Below, piece after piece: positions 36,134 through 45,424 of a DNA stretch of 64,000 nucleotides (the first letter of the stretch is position 1; every line of letters starts with the position of its first letter). The DNA is from Thioalkalivibrio sp. XN279 (GTDB lineage: Bacteria; Pseudomonadota; Gammaproteobacteria; Steroidobacterales; XN24). A program made the translations under genes and the position numbers. Where the stretch lies: NCBI RefSeq assembly GCF_011089885.1, contig NZ_JAANBD010000006.1:62001-126000 (forward strand). Reading direction: 5' to 3'. The notes under the pieces were generated by a model that saw only the letters and a program-made list of their open reading frames with translations, made no database searches and was not told the DNA's origin.

Positions 36134-36844
36134 ATGCGGGCCAGGCTGTTACATGGAAGGATGACCCGGCGCGCTGCCCCTGCGGTGCTGCTCCTGCTGG
36201 CGGGCGCCGCCACGCTCTCCGGCTGCGCCCAGCCCGTCAAGGTGCAGGGCGAGTGGCAGGAAGGAGTGCCCCGCGACCAGTCCTTCGAGCGGGTGCTCGT
36301 GGTCGGGGTCAGCCCGGATTACAACCAGCGCTGCGCCTTCGAAGGCTTCGTCGCCAACCAGGTGCGCAGCGAGGCCACGACCGTATTCACCAGCTGCCGA
36401 GTGCTCTCCAGCAAGGAGCCGCTGACGCGCGAGAATGTCGAACGCGCGATCGCTGAGCGCAACGCGGATGCCGTGCTTGCCACCTTCCTGATCGCCGCCG
36501 AGGTCGAAGCCAGTGAAGGCGGCAGCAGCGAAACCCGCGGCGACGGCTACTACAAGCCCACGGGCTTTGATTACGAAACCGGCTACTACGGCGGCTATGG
36601 CGCCTACCGCAGCTACGGCGTCTATGGCGTGCCGGTCGTTTACGGCGAATTCCGCACCGCGCCCCCGATCACCACCGTGCAGGGCTCGGTGGAGATCGCC
36701 AGCAGGTTGTACGAGACGGCCGGCGCCACCCTGGTCTACGAACTGGTCACGACCGCGCACGACCTGGAATCGCGCGCCGGCGGGCTCGCCGAGGTGTCCG
36801 GAGCGATCGCAGACCGCCTGCGCAAGGACGGCCTGGTCCGCTAG
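36134..36844 (+). CDS. lipoprotein of unknown function
   Basis: A 236-residue protein with a lipoprotein signal; the lipobox LSGC puts the lipidated Cys at about residue 31. The region around 145-165 is Gly/Tyr-rich (GYYGGYGAYRSYGVYG). The remainder has an alpha/beta look (RVLVVGVSPD, ADAVLATFLIA) resembling the DUF4136-like group of small lipoproteins, a weak resemblance. The ATG at 36134 has GGGGAG in front of it. It lies 33 bases after nrfA, but the -10-like sequence between them suggests separate transcription. Confidence 0.72.
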   Translation: MRARLLHGRMTRRAAPAVLLLLAGAATLSGCAQPVKVQGEWQEGVPRDQSFERVLVVGVSPDYNQRCAFEGFVANQVRSEATTVFTSCRVLSSKEPLTRENVERAIAERNADAVLATFLIAAEVEASEGGSSETRGDGYYKPTGFDYETGYYGGYGAYRSYGVYGVPVVYGEFRTAPPITTVQGSVEIASRLYETAGATLVYELVTTAHDLESRAGGLAEVSGAIADRLRKDGLVR

Positions 36845-36871
36845 GCCGAAGTCACCCTCGGCACGCTTGCC

Positions 36872-37513
36872 TCAGCCCGGGCAGGACACCCCGGTGCCAC
36901 CCAGCCCGCAATAGCCACCCGGGTTCTTCGCGAGGTACTGCTGGTGGTAGTCCTCGGCGAAATAAAACGCCGGCGCGGAACGGATCTCGGTGGTGATGGC
37001 GCCGCGTCCCGCCGCTGCCAGCGCCTCCTGGTAGGCCGCCGCGGACGCTACGGCCAGCGCCTGCTGGCTTTCACCATGGGTGTAGATCGCCGAGCGGTAC
37101 TGGGTGCCCACGTCGCCGCCCTGGCGCATGCCCTGCGTCGGGTCGTGCACCTCCCAGAACACCTTCAGCAGCTCCGCGTAGCTGGTTTCGCGGGGATCGA
37201 ACACCACGCGCACCACCTCGGCGTGGCCGGTCCGACCCGAGCACACTTCCTCGTAGGTGGGGTTCGGCGTGAAGCCGCCGGCATAGCCCACCGCGGTGAC
37301 CCAGGCGCCGGGGGCCTGCCAGAAGCGGCGCTCGGCGCCCCAGAAGCAGCCCAGCGCGAATTCCGCCACCTCCATCCCGGGCGGATAAGGCGGCTGCATC
37401 GGGCGGCCGTTGACGAAATGGCTCGCCGGTACGGGCAGCGGCTCGGCGCGGCCGGGCAGCGCCTCCTCGGGCGTGATCATGCGGGTCTTTTTTTCCAGCA
37501 GGGCGGAGAGCAC
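36872..37513 (-). CDS. msrA: peptide-methionine (S)-S-oxide reductase MsrA
   Basis: A 213-residue MsrA with the catalytic GCFWGAE motif (Cys56), YAGG, the substrate loop HPT-equivalent [20 protein letters not shown] and a C-terminal resolving Cys pair ([12 protein letters not shown]). It repairs oxidised methionine using thioredoxin. No signal peptide is evident, so it acts in the cytoplasm. The GTG at 37513 has GAGGAG nine bases upstream; an ATG at 37480 is a possible alternative. Confidence 0.93.
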   Translation of the reverse strand: MLSALLEKKTRMITPEEALPGRAEPLPVPASHFVNGRPMQPPYPPGMEVAEFALGCFWGAERRFWQAPGAWVTAVGYAGGFTPNPTYEEVCSGRTGHAEVVRVVFDPRETSYAELLKVFWEVHDPTQGMRQGGDVGTQYRSAIYTHGESQQALAVASAAAYQEALAAAGRGAITTEIRSAPAFYFAEDYHQQYLAKNPGGYCGLGGTGVSCPG

Positions 37514-37581
37514 GTGCGGTAGCTCCTCGAGGCGTAGATGAACCGTCAGACAAGATTTTCGCCGCGGGGTTGCAGCGGGAT

Positions 37582-38580
37582 TCAGTACCCGCCACGCACC
37601 TCGTAGCGGGCGCGCGCCTCGGCGAGACGGTCGGACACCAGGCGCGCCAGGGGTTCCGGGGCCAGGACCTCGACGTCCGGGCCGTACTTCAGGATATCCA
37701 TCACCAGTTCGCGCGGATCGCTGTACGGGACCTTGAGCAGGTAGGAACCGTCCAGCTGGAACTGCCCTTCCTGTTCCGGGTGCCAGCTCTCGCGCGCCAC
37801 CCAGCGGGCGCGGTCCGGCGTGAACTGCAGCACCGCGGTCTCGGTACGCGCCCCGGAAAAAATGCCGAAGCCGGAGCCGAGGTGACGGTCGAGCCGTGCC
37901 TCCGAGATCTCGCGCGCGCTGCGCTCCAGCATCTCGGCGTCCACGATGGCGTCGGCCGAGAACGTGCGCAGCGCCTGCCGCTCATGACACCAGGCGTCCA
38001 GGTACCAGTTGTCCCGATAGTGCACCAGCCGCTGCGGCGAGAGGGTGCGCTCAGTGGTCTCATCGCGCACCCGGCTGTAGTGGCGGATGCGCAGGCGCTT
38101 GCGGGAGAGCACCGCCGAGGCCAGGACCTGGAAGCACTCCGGCTCCACCGGACGGCTGCCGACCTCGAGGACGCGGATGCGATGCCCCACGTCCTCGGCC
38201 GAATGCTCGCCGACCTCGATGAGGCGCCGGATACGGTCCCGCAAGGGCCGCACGTGGGGCCCGAGCAAGCCGGGCTGCAGCCCGTCGAGCAGCTGCTCCA
38301 TCGCCAGCAGGGCATAGATCTCGCCGGCATTCAGCCACAGGCCGGGCAGCTCGTAGTTCTGGTGTTCCCCGTCGTCGGCGGCGAGACGGTAGCCACCGGC
38401 CTCGGCGTCCCAGAGGATCGGGGCGTCCATGCGATCGCGCAGGTATTCGAGGTCGCGCTTGAAGGTCGCACGCGACACCTGCAGCGCCTCGAGAAAGGCG
38501 TCGCGCGACACCACCCGCCGCTCCTTGAGCAGGCGGATGATCTTGTGGAAGCGCTCGGAACGATCCATGGCCCCGTGCAT
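37582..38580 (-). CDS. WYL-domain transcriptional regulator
   Basis: A 332-residue regulator with an N-terminal HTH_11-type winged helix (about 8-60; [25 protein letters not shown]), a central WYL domain ([16 protein letters not shown] about 185-200) and a C-terminal WCX extension. Such proteins sense nucleic acid or nucleotide ligands and control stress or defence genes. Its ligand and targets are unknown. The ATG at 38580 or 38568 could be the start. A perfect inverted repeat overlaps this region, suggesting autoregulation. It diverges from the 38663 gene. Confidence 0.88.
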   Translation of the reverse strand: MHGAMDRSERFHKIIRLLKERRVVSRDAFLEALQVSRATFKRDLEYLRDRMDAPILWDAEAGGYRLAADDGEHQNYELPGLWLNAGEIYALLAMEQLLDGLQPGLLGPHVRPLRDRIRRLIEVGEHSAEDVGHRIRVLEVGSRPVEPECFQVLASAVLSRKRLRIRHYSRVRDETTERTLSPQRLVHYRDNWYLDAWCHERQALRTFSADAIVDAEMLERSAREISEARLDRHLGSGFGIFSGARTETAVLQFTPDRARWVARESWHPEQEGQFQLDGSYLLKVPYSDPRELVMDILKYGPDVEVLAPEPLARLVSDRLAEARARYEVRGGY

Positions 38581-38595
38581 CAGCCGTTTGATGCA
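38576..38595. promoter_or_regulatory. inverted repeat, candidate operator of the WYL regulator
   Basis: TGCATCA, six-base spacer, TGATGCA: perfect 7-base arms spanning the start codon of the regulator gene and the beginning of its upstream gap, 67 bases from the divergent gene. Position and symmetry fit binding by a dimer. Confidence 0.5.
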
Positions 38596-38662
38596 TCATA
38601 GCCGGGCCCGGCCGGTAACGGGTACCGTGCACTGCAGCGGAACGCCACGTGGAGGAGAGAAC

Positions 38663-39049
38663 ATGCCTGACAAGAAGAGCGCGAAGAAGGCGACCAGCAA
38701 CAAGCCCCTGGAAGTCACCGTCAGCATCAACGCAGCCGGCGCCGTGCAGGTGACACCGGACTGCCTGACGGTCCAGGAAAGCGACCAGCGCATCCGCTGG
38801 AAGCTCGATGCGGAATCACGGCAGAAGTGGCGCCTGGTGGGCACCTGCTGGTGCGGCGACGGCACGCCCCCGGCGGACGAGTTCCATGACTGGCTGCACG
38901 AAAAAGACCGCATCCTGGTCACGGACCGCAACCAGACTGAGGGCTCGTGGCAATACGGCCTGCTGTACAAGCTCAAGAAGGCCAAGAAGGGCGAGCCGCC
39001 GCGGGTCTTCGACCCGGTGATCAGGAACGAGCCGCCGCACATGCGCTGA
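38663..39049 (+). CDS. conserved hypothetical protein
   Basis: A 128-residue soluble protein with a strong GGAGGAGAG ribosome site. The N-terminal 15 residues are Lys-rich; then comes a beta-rich region (LEVTVSINAAGAVQVTPDCL) and a CWC motif near residue 64-66. No known family was recognised. It diverges from the WYL regulator and could be one of its targets. The open frame extends upstream to 38429, but that part is antisense to the regulator. Confidence 0.68.
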   Translation: MPDKKSAKKATSNKPLEVTVSINAAGAVQVTPDCLTVQESDQRIRWKLDAESRQKWRLVGTCWCGDGTPPADEFHDWLHEKDRILVTDRNQTEGSWQYGLLYKLKKAKKGEPPRVFDPVIRNEPPHMR

Positions 39050-39118
39050 GCGTTCCGGTAATGTTCCGCGACTTTGCCGGGTCTCATGACACGTACGACC
39101 CGACAGTCCGGAGACAAG

Positions 39119-41269
39119 ATGAAAGCTAACGGCAGGAGTTACTGGCGCTGGATCGCAGCGGGGCTGATTGCGGCCGTGCTCATCGTGCTGTGGGCCTCCG
39201 GCGCGGGCGACGCGCTCACCCTGGAGCGACTCAAGGCGCAACAGGTCGCCCTGCAGGACTGGACCGAGGCGCGACCGCTGGTGGCTTCGCTGGCGTTCGG
39301 CCTGCTCTACATCGCCGTGGTGGCGCTGTCGATCCCCGGAGCCGCGGTGATGACCCTGGCCGGCGGCGCCGTGTTCGGCTTCCTGCACGGCCTGGTGCTG
39401 GTCTCGTTCGCCAGCACCCTCGGCGCCACGCTGGCGTTCCTGGTCGCCCGCTTCCTGCTGCGCGCACCGCTGCGCCGGCGCTATGGCAAGCGGCTCGAGG
39501 CCATCGACGCGGGCATTCACCGCGACGGCGCCTTCTACCTGTTCACGCTGCGCCTGGTGCCGCTGTTTCCCTTTTTCATGATCAACCTGCTCGCGGGACT
39601 GACCGGCCTGCGCACCTGGACTTTTTTCTGGGTCAGCCAGGTCGGCATGCTTCCGGGCACCGCGGTCTATGTTTACGCCGGCACGCAGCTGGCGCGCATC
39701 GAGTCCCCGGGCGACGTGTTCTCGCCCGGGCTGGTCGCCGCCTTCGCCCTCATCGGCGTCATGCCGCTGCTGACGCGGTGGCTCGCGCGCTGGCTGCAGG
39801 GACGCCGCGTCTATCGCGGCCACCGCCGCCCGCGACGCTTCGATTACAACCTGGCCGTGATCGGCGCCGGCTCCGCGGGGCTGGTGACGGCCTACATCGC
39901 TGCGGCCGTCAAGGCGAAGGTCGCGCTGATCGAGAAGCACCGCATGGGCGGCGACTGCCTGAACACCGGCTGCGTGCCCTCCAAGGCGCTGATCCGCTCG
40001 GCGCGCCTGGTCGCGGACGCCCGGGATGCACGGCACTACGGCATCGACAAGGCCGAAGTGCAATTCGATTTCGCCCGCGTCATGGACCGGGTGCAGGACG
40101 TGGTGCGCCAGGTCGAGCCGCACGACTCCGTGGAGCGCTACACCGGACTCGGTGTCGACGTGGTGCAGGGCACGGGCCGGTTGGTGTCGCCGTGGGAGAT
40201 CGAGGTCGACGGCCGGCGCATCTCGGCGCGCAACATCGTCATCGCCACCGGGGCGCGCCCGCTGGTGCCGGCGCTGCCGGGCCTCGACCAGGTGGACTAC
40301 CTCACCAGCGACACCGTCTGGGCGTTACGCGAGTTACCGCAGCGCCTGGTGGTGCTCGGCGGCGGGCCCATCGGCGCGGAGCTGGCGCAATGCTTCCAGC
40401 GCTTCGGCAGCGAGGTGACCATCGTCGAGATGGCGCCGCGCCTGCTGCCGCGCGAGGACGAGGACGCCGCGCAGCTGCTCGCCACGGCCCTGCAGGCCGA
40501 GGGGCTCAAGCTGGCGACGGGTCACCGCGCGGTGCGCGTGGAGACGGCGAACGGGGCGCATCAACTGCTTTGCGAGCATGACGGCCGCGAAGTCGCCCTG
40601 CCCTTCGACCGCCTGCTCATCGCGCTGGGCCGGCGGCCGAACACCGAGGGCTTCGGCCTCGAGGCGCTGGGTGTGACGCTGGGCGAGCGCAACACCGTCG
40701 CCGTCGACCGCCTGTTGCGCAGCAATTTCCCCAACATCTACGCCTGTGGCGACGTCGCCGGCCCCTACCAGTTCACGCACGTGGCGTCGCACCAGGCGTG
40801 GTATGCGGCGGTCAACGCCCTCCTGTCGCCCTTCTGGTCCTTCCGTGCCGACTACCGCGTGATTCCCTGGGCCACCTTCACCGACCCCGAGGTGGCGCGC
40901 GTCGGGCTCTCGGAAGACGAGGCCAGGGCGCAGGGCGTGGCGCACGAGGTCACGCGTTACGACATCGGCGACCTGGACCGGGCCATCGCGGACGGCACGG
41001 CCCGGGGTTTCGTGAAGGTGCTGACGCCCCCCGGCAAGGACAAGATTCTCGGCGCCACCATTGTCGGCCCGGAGGCGGGCAACCTGGTCGCGGAGTTCGT
41101 CCTCGCCATGAAGCACGGGCTCGGTCTCAACAAGCTGCTCGGCACCATCCATATCTATCCGACCCTGATGGAAGCCAACAAGTACGCTGCCGGGGCGTGG
41201 AAACGCGCGCACGCGCCCGCCGCTGCATTGCGCTTCGCCGCGCGTTTCTTCGCATGGCGGCGCGGCTGA
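39119..41269 (+). CDS. VTT membrane domain fused to mercuric reductase-like pyridine nucleotide-disulfide oxidoreductase
   Basis: A 716-residue fusion. Residues about 8-225 form a VTT/TVP38 (DedA-like) membrane domain with the GAAVMTLAGGAVFG and FMINLLAGLTG segments. From about 240 on there is a complete class I flavoprotein disulfide reductase. It carries FAD motif VIGAGSAG, the redox pair Cys280/Cys285 (GGDCLNTGCVPSK), the NAD(P) motif VLGGGPIGAE, the YACGDVAG FAD loop and an interface with HIYPT. The C-terminal metal-binding Cys pair of MerA is absent. The enzyme would act at the membrane; its substrate is unknown. It overlaps the next gene by 16 bases. Confidence 0.9.
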   Translation: MKANGRSYWRWIAAGLIAAVLIVLWASGAGDALTLERLKAQQVALQDWTEARPLVASLAFGLLYIAVVALSIPGAAVMTLAGGAVFGFLHGLVLVSFASTLGATLAFLVARFLLRAPLRRRYGKRLEAIDAGIHRDGAFYLFTLRLVPLFPFFMINLLAGLTGLRTWTFFWVSQVGMLPGTAVYVYAGTQLARIESPGDVFSPGLVAAFALIGVMPLLTRWLARWLQGRRVYRGHRRPRRFDYNLAVIGAGSAGLVTAYIAAAVKAKVALIEKHRMGGDCLNTGCVPSKALIRSARLVADARDARHYGIDKAEVQFDFARVMDRVQDVVRQVEPHDSVERYTGLGVDVVQGTGRLVSPWEIEVDGRRISARNIVIATGARPLVPALPGLDQVDYLTSDTVWALRELPQRLVVLGGGPIGAELAQCFQRFGSEVTIVEMAPRLLPREDEDAAQLLATALQAEGLKLATGHRAVRVETANGAHQLLCEHDGREVALPFDRLLIALGRRPNTEGFGLEALGVTLGERNTVAVDRLLRSNFPNIYACGDVAGPYQFTHVASHQAWYAAVNALLSPFWSFRADYRVIPWATFTDPEVARVGLSEDEARAQGVAHEVTRYDIGDLDRAIADGTARGFVKVLTPPGKDKILGATIVGPEAGNLVAEFVLAMKHGLGLNKLLGTIHIYPTLMEANKYAAGAWKRAHAPAAALRFAARFFAWRRG

Positions 41270-41955
41270 AGCTGTCCGTCATCGTCCCGGTCGGTCCCGG
41301 CGACCGAGCCTGGACGGGACTGCTGCGCGACCTCGCGGCGCTCGCGGCCGACGCGGAAATCATCCTCGTGGCGCCCACCGGCGCTGTGCCGCCCGGCTTC
41401 GACGCACGAGCCTACGGCCTGCGCGTTCCGGCGCGCTGGCTCGAGGCGCCGGCCGGCCGGGCGCGCCAGCAGAATGCGGGGGCCGCGGCTGCGGCCGGCG
41501 GCGTACTCTGGTTCCTGCACGCTGATTCCCGCCTGCCGGCGCGCACCCTCGACGCGGCACTCGGTTTCGCGCGCGACGACGCGCTGGGCTACTTCCGCCT
41601 GCACTATCTCGACGACGGTCCGTGGGCCGCCCGGCTCAATGGCTTCGGCGCCGGCGTGCGCAGCCGCTGGGCGGGGCTGCCCTTCGGCGACCAGGGCTTC
41701 ATCCTGTCGCGCAGCACCTTTGTGCGCCTGGGCGGCTTCGACGAGTCATTGCCTGCCGGCGAGGACCATGCGCTGGTATGGACGGCGCGCGTCGCGGGGA
41801 TTGCGCTGGTGGACCTGGGCCAGCCTGTCCACAGCAGCGCGCGCCGCTACCGCGAGCAGGGCTGGCTGCGCACCACCCTGCGGCATGCCGGGCTGACGCT
41901 GTCCCAGGCCCGGCGCTTCCGCGCCATGGCCGTGCGCAAGCATGCTGGACGATGA
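41254..41955 (+). CDS. TIGR04283-type glycosyltransferase family 2
   Basis: A 233-residue GT-A glycosyltransferase. The N-terminus is LSVIVPVGPGD, the nucleotide-binding DxD-equivalent is in LHADSRLP, and GDQGFILSR carries the acceptor-side acidic residues. It matches the group labelled arsenosugar biosynthesis glycosyltransferase in TIGRFAM. No arsenic genes are nearby, so that name should be read as a family label only. It is coupled to both neighbours (16-base overlap upstream, ATGA overlap downstream). Confidence 0.82.
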   Translation: MAARLKLSVIVPVGPGDRAWTGLLRDLAALAADAEIILVAPTGAVPPGFDARAYGLRVPARWLEAPAGRARQQNAGAAAAAGGVLWFLHADSRLPARTLDAALGFARDDALGYFRLHYLDDGPWAARLNGFGAGVRSRWAGLPFGDQGFILSRSTFVRLGGFDESLPAGEDHALVWTARVAGIALVDLGQPVHSSARRYREQGWLRTTLRHAGLTLSQARRFRAMAVRKHAGR

Positions 41956-42614
41956 GCGTCGGCGCCGCCATTTTCGTCAAGACGCCCGGACTGTCGCCGC
42001 TCAAGACGCGGCTGGCGGCGGCCATCGGCACGGCGGCCGCCACCGCGTGGTACCGCGCGGCCGCGGCAGCCACGGGCGCCGTGACCCAGCGCGTCGCGAC
42101 GCTCGCCCCGTACTGGGCCGTGGCCGAGGATCCGGCGGCGAGCGGCAGCGCCTGGCCCGGGCTGCCGCTGCTGGCGCAGGGCGCGGGTGATCTCGGCGCA
42201 CGCATGGGCCGCGTACACACGATGCTGGTCGAGCGCCACGGCGCCGGCCTGCTGCTCGGCGCCGACACGCCGCAACTCGATCCGGCCGTGCTGGCCCGCG
42301 CCGCCGCATGGCTCGACGATCCCGCGCCGCACCTCGTCATGGGCCCGGCACGCGACGGCGGCTTCTGGCTCATCGGCGCCAATCGTCTCCTCGACGAGAC
42401 GGCATGGACCGAAGCCCCTTGCGGCACCGCCGAGACGGCGGCCGGGTTTCGCGCCGCCATGGCGGGCGCCGGCGCATGGCTGGAACTCCCCCCCCTGACC
42501 GACGTCGACGAGCGTGCGGACCTGGCGCCGATGCTGGCGGAACTGGCGCAACTGGCGGCGCCGCTGCCGGCGCAGCAGCTGCTTGCCGATGCCTCGCGCG
42601 CCTACATCGGTTAG
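41952..42614 (+). CDS. TIGR04282/DUF2064 nucleotidyltransferase-like glycosyltransferase
   Basis: A 220-residue GT-A-like protein. The N-terminus AAIFVKTPGLSPLKTRLA is the nucleotide-binding loop; LLLGADTPQLDP and VMGPARDGGFWLIG are the family hallmarks. It belongs to the DUF2064 group that accompanies TIGR04283 proteins. The product is unknown. It overlaps the previous gene by four bases (ATGA), making a three-gene unit with the membrane flavoprotein. Confidence 0.82.
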   Translation: MSVGAAIFVKTPGLSPLKTRLAAAIGTAAATAWYRAAAAATGAVTQRVATLAPYWAVAEDPAASGSAWPGLPLLAQGAGDLGARMGRVHTMLVERHGAGLLLGADTPQLDPAVLARAAAWLDDPAPHLVMGPARDGGFWLIGANRLLDETAWTEAPCGTAETAAGFRAAMAGAGAWLELPPLTDVDERADLAPMLAELAQLAAPLPAQQLLADASRAYIG

Positions 42615-42667
42615 TCTTCCAGGTTGCACGCACCGAAGCAGTCACCCGGAACAAGAAGGAGCGCGGG

Positions 42668-42916
42668 ATGGCAAAGACCCAACGCAAGGCCGGCCTCGAC
42701 ATCGTGGTCAAGGTGACCGACAGCGAAGAAAACCTGCGCGGCCGCTTTCTGATCTCCGCCGGCAGCCTGTACTACTTCCGCAAGAGCGCGCGCGAGCCGT
42801 CCCGGCGCTACTCCTGGCGCCAGCTGATCGAGATGATCGAGGAGCACGAGGCCGCGCGCGGCGCGGCGAAAAAGGCCGGCGCCCGGCGCGCCGTCTCGCG
42901 CAAAGGCAAGGCCTGA
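42668..42916 (+). CDS. small basic protein of unknown function
   Basis: An 82-residue, Lys/Arg-rich protein with AGAAGGAG ahead of its ATG. The core (RGRFLISAGSLYYFRKSAREPSR in pieces) looks like a small beta-hairpin followed by a helix (LIEMIEEHEAARGAAKKAG). No family was recognised; nucleic acid binding is a guess from its charge. It lies 53 bases after the DUF2064 gene and converges on the sensor kinase gene. Confidence 0.6.
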   Translation: MAKTQRKAGLDIVVKVTDSEENLRGRFLISAGSLYYFRKSAREPSRRYSWRQLIEMIEEHEAARGAAKKAGARRAVSRKGKA

Positions 42917-42935
42917 GGCGAGTGCCCGGCCGCCC

Positions 42936-44297
42936 TCAGGCGCCGGGCAGCCGCAGGCTGATGGCGGCTCCGCCGAGGTCGGAGCGCTCCACCGAGATCT
43001 CGCCGCCGTAAGCCTTGACCAGTTCGCGCGCCACGGCGAGCCCGATGCCCTGCCCGGGGTGGCTCTCGTCCAGGCGGGCGCCGCGGGTGAGCGCTTCTTC
43101 CGCGCGCTCCGGCGCCATGCCGGGCCCGTCGTCCTCCACCCGCAGCCGGATCGATCCCGGCGCGCCCGCATGGCCGCTCACGCGCACCCGGGTGCGGCCG
43201 TATTTCCAGGCGTTGTCGAGCAGGTTGCCGAGGATTTCCTGCAGGTCGCCTTCCTCGCCGCGGAAGCGCAAGCCTTCCGGCACATCGATGTCGCAGCGGG
43301 TGACGCGCTCCCGGTAAACCTTGTCGAGAATCGCGGCGAGGTCTCGCACCACCGGCGCGACCGGCACCGGTGCGAGCCCCACCCGCCCGGCGCTGCCGGC
43401 GGCCGCCGCGCGGCGCAACTGCCAGCCGATGATGCGATCCATGCGCTCGAGTTCCGTTCGCACGGCATCCACCTCGCCACCGGCGGCAGCGCCGTGTGCC
43501 GGCAGCAGCGTCCGCACCGCGGCCAGCGGCGTCTTCAGGCTGTGCGCCAGGTTGCCCAGGCTTTCCTGGTAGCGTCGCTGGCGCTCCCGCTCGTGGCGCA
43601 GCAGCGTGTTCAGGTTGTCCGCGACACCGCTGAGCTCCTCCGGCCAGCCGGCCGAGAGCTGGTCGCGTTGTGCCGTCTCCATTTCATGGATTTCCTGCTC
43701 GATGCGCCCAAGAGGACGCATCACGCGGCGTAATACGAATGCCAGCAGCGCCAGGGTTGCGGCGGCCAGGGCACCGAACCAGCTCACCAGGCCGAAACGG
43801 AACGCGCGGCGTTGCGCCAGCCAGGTCTCGAGGCCCTGGGCCACGACGAAGCGATAGGACTCGGTGTGCCCGTCGTCGAACTCCCACTCGATCACCAGGC
43901 TGCTCAGCGCCAGGCCGGGCCCGTCCGGCTGCGCCTGCACCCAGCCATCGCGCGCGCCGGGCGCGCCGGCCGGCGGCAGCTCCAGCTCCAGGCCGAGCGC
44001 CGAGGGCGAGCGCCACACCGGCTGCCCGGCCCCGTCGCGGATCTCGGCATAGAGCCCGGAGCCCGGCCGCAACATGCGCCCATCGGGGGGCTCCGGCAAC
44101 ACCAGGCCCGGCCCGTCCGGCGCCGGCTCGGCCACGGCAATCATCGCCAGCAGCTGGGCCTCGAGCACCTGGTCGCGCGCCCTGGTCAGGCTCGCGTCCA
44201 GGCTCCATTCCAGCACGACCACCGTGGCACCGAAAAAAACCAGCAGGGCCACGGCCAGGCTCAACAGCACACGCGAGCGCAGCGAGTTCCTGGTCAC
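42936..44297 (-). CDS. PhoQ-like sensor histidine kinase
   Basis: A 453-residue membrane kinase with TM helices at about 9-30 and 168-188. A periplasmic sensor lies between them. Then come HAMP, the phosphoacceptor in NLAHSLKTPLA (His252, the PhoQ-like HSLKTP form), and an ATPase domain with the N box NLLDNAWKYG and G box DDGPGM. The start codon is GTG, seven bases after the response regulator gene. Its signal is unknown; PhoQ relatives sense divalent cations, acid pH or cationic peptides. Confidence 0.9.
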   Translation of the reverse strand: MTRNSLRSRVLLSLAVALLVFFGATVVVLEWSLDASLTRARDQVLEAQLLAMIAVAEPAPDGPGLVLPEPPDGRMLRPGSGLYAEIRDGAGQPVWRSPSALGLELELPPAGAPGARDGWVQAQPDGPGLALSSLVIEWEFDDGHTESYRFVVAQGLETWLAQRRAFRFGLVSWFGALAAATLALLAFVLRRVMRPLGRIEQEIHEMETAQRDQLSAGWPEELSGVADNLNTLLRHERERQRRYQESLGNLAHSLKTPLAAVRTLLPAHGAAAGGEVDAVRTELERMDRIIGWQLRRAAAAGSAGRVGLAPVPVAPVVRDLAAILDKVYRERVTRCDIDVPEGLRFRGEEGDLQEILGNLLDNAWKYGRTRVRVSGHAGAPGSIRLRVEDDGPGMAPERAEEALTRGARLDESHPGQGIGLAVARELVKAYGGEISVERSDLGGAAISLRLPGA

Positions 44298-44304
44298 GCC
44301 GCCG

Positions 44305-44991
44305 TCAATCCCCGCTCACCGGTTTGAGGGCAAAGCGGTAACCGCGCCCGCGCAGCGTCTCGATCGGCTTCAGCGTGCCGTCCGGGTCGAGCTTGCGGCG
44401 CAGGCGGCCGACGAACACTTCGACCGTGTTGCTGTCGCGATCGTAGTCCTGTTCATACAGGCGATCGATGAGCTCGGCGCGGGACACCACCTGCCCGGCG
44501 CGCAGCACCAGGCATTCCAGCAGTCGGTACTCGAAGCTGGTGAGCTCGACCGGCTCGCCGGCACGTTCCACGCGCTGCGCGCCCGGCTCGAACCTGATGA
44601 CGCCGAAATCCAGCACCGGCTGCGACCATCCCGCGGCCCGCCGTACCAGCGCCTCCAGGCGCGCCAGCAGCTCCTCGGTATGGAACGGCTTGACCATGTA
44701 GTCGTCGGCGCCCGCCTTCAGGCCGGCCACCTTGTCCTGCCAGCGGTCGCGCGCCGTCAGGATCAGGACCGGCAGGTCGCGGCCGTGCCCGCGCAGCGCG
44801 GTGATGAGGTCCATCCCGGACATCTGCGGCAGGCCCAGGTCCACCACCGCCACGTCGGGCGACATCTCTTCGGCAAAGTACAGCCCCTCGCGCCCGTCCG
44901 CCGCCTCGTCGACCTGCCAGCCCGCCGCGCGCAGGGCCGCGGCCAGGCCATGGCGCAGGGTTTCGTCGTCCTCGACCAGCAGTGCACGCAT
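44305..44991 (-). CDS. PhoP-like OmpR-family response regulator
   Basis: A 228-residue regulator. The receiver domain carries the acidic pocket (EDD 7-9), phosphorylation site Asp51 (VVDLGLP), the Thr in LTARD and Lys in MVKPF. The C-terminal winged helix has the DNA-recognition region DRDSNTVEVFVGRLRRKL. It controls gene expression with the kinase encoded directly downstream. Its own operon, including the PepSY gene, is a likely target. Confidence 0.92.
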   Translation of the reverse strand: MRALLVEDDETLRHGLAAALRAAGWQVDEAADGREGLYFAEEMSPDVAVVDLGLPQMSGMDLITALRGHGRDLPVLILTARDRWQDKVAGLKAGADDYMVKPFHTEELLARLEALVRRAAGWSQPVLDFGVIRFEPGAQRVERAGEPVELTSFEYRLLECLVLRAGQVVSRAELIDRLYEQDYDRDSNTVEVFVGRLRRKLDPDGTLKPIETLRGRGYRFALKPVSGD

Positions 44992-45028
44992 CTCTTTCCT
45001 CCGCCATCACGCCCTGCGGCGCGGGGAA

Positions 45029-45355
45029 TCAGTACATCCGCCCGGTCTCGGCATCGACGTGCATGGTGCGCACGCGGCCGTCTTCGGTGAGCACGCGGAT
45101 GCGGTGCACGGCGCGGCCCTTGTCGCGCTTGGTCTCCGCGCGCAAGACCTGCCCGCCGGTGCGTTCCTGCACCATCCGGGTGGCTTCGGCCAGGCTGACC
45201 TTCTCCGCGGCCTGCGCCATGCGCAGCACCTGCGGAGACGAGGTCACCGCGGGCGCGGCCCCGCTGCCCAGGGGCGCGAGAGCGCAAAAAAGCGCCACCG
45301 CCAGGCCGGCGAGTCGGTGGCCGTGGCGGCGGCGCGTGCTGGTGGGCTGGTACAT
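45029..45355 (-). CDS. PepSY-domain periplasmic protein
   Basis: A 108-residue protein with a signal peptide (residues 1-33) and one PepSY domain (VSLAEATRMVQERTGGQVLRAETKR in part, DGRVRTMHVDAETGRMY). It is the first gene of an operon with the PhoPQ-like pair, a common arrangement in which a PepSY protein feeds information to the kinase. The ATG at 45355 was chosen; a GTG at 45400 would lengthen the N-terminus before the signal peptide. Confidence 0.82.
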   Translation of the reverse strand: MYQPTSTRRRHGHRLAGLAVALFCALAPLGSGAAPAVTSSPQVLRMAQAAEKVSLAEATRMVQERTGGQVLRAETKRDKGRAVHRIRVLTEDGRVRTMHVDAETGRMY

Positions 45356-45424
45356 GGGCGGCTCACTTCCTGTCTGTGCTGTGCACAAGGGTGAAATCAC
45401 CGCCCCGCGAATGCAAGGACCTGC

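Noticed and set aside
41254-42614. A true arsenosugar pathway
   Set aside because: The TIGRFAM names suggest it, but no arsM, arsR or arsenite pump is in the window, so only the family labels were kept.
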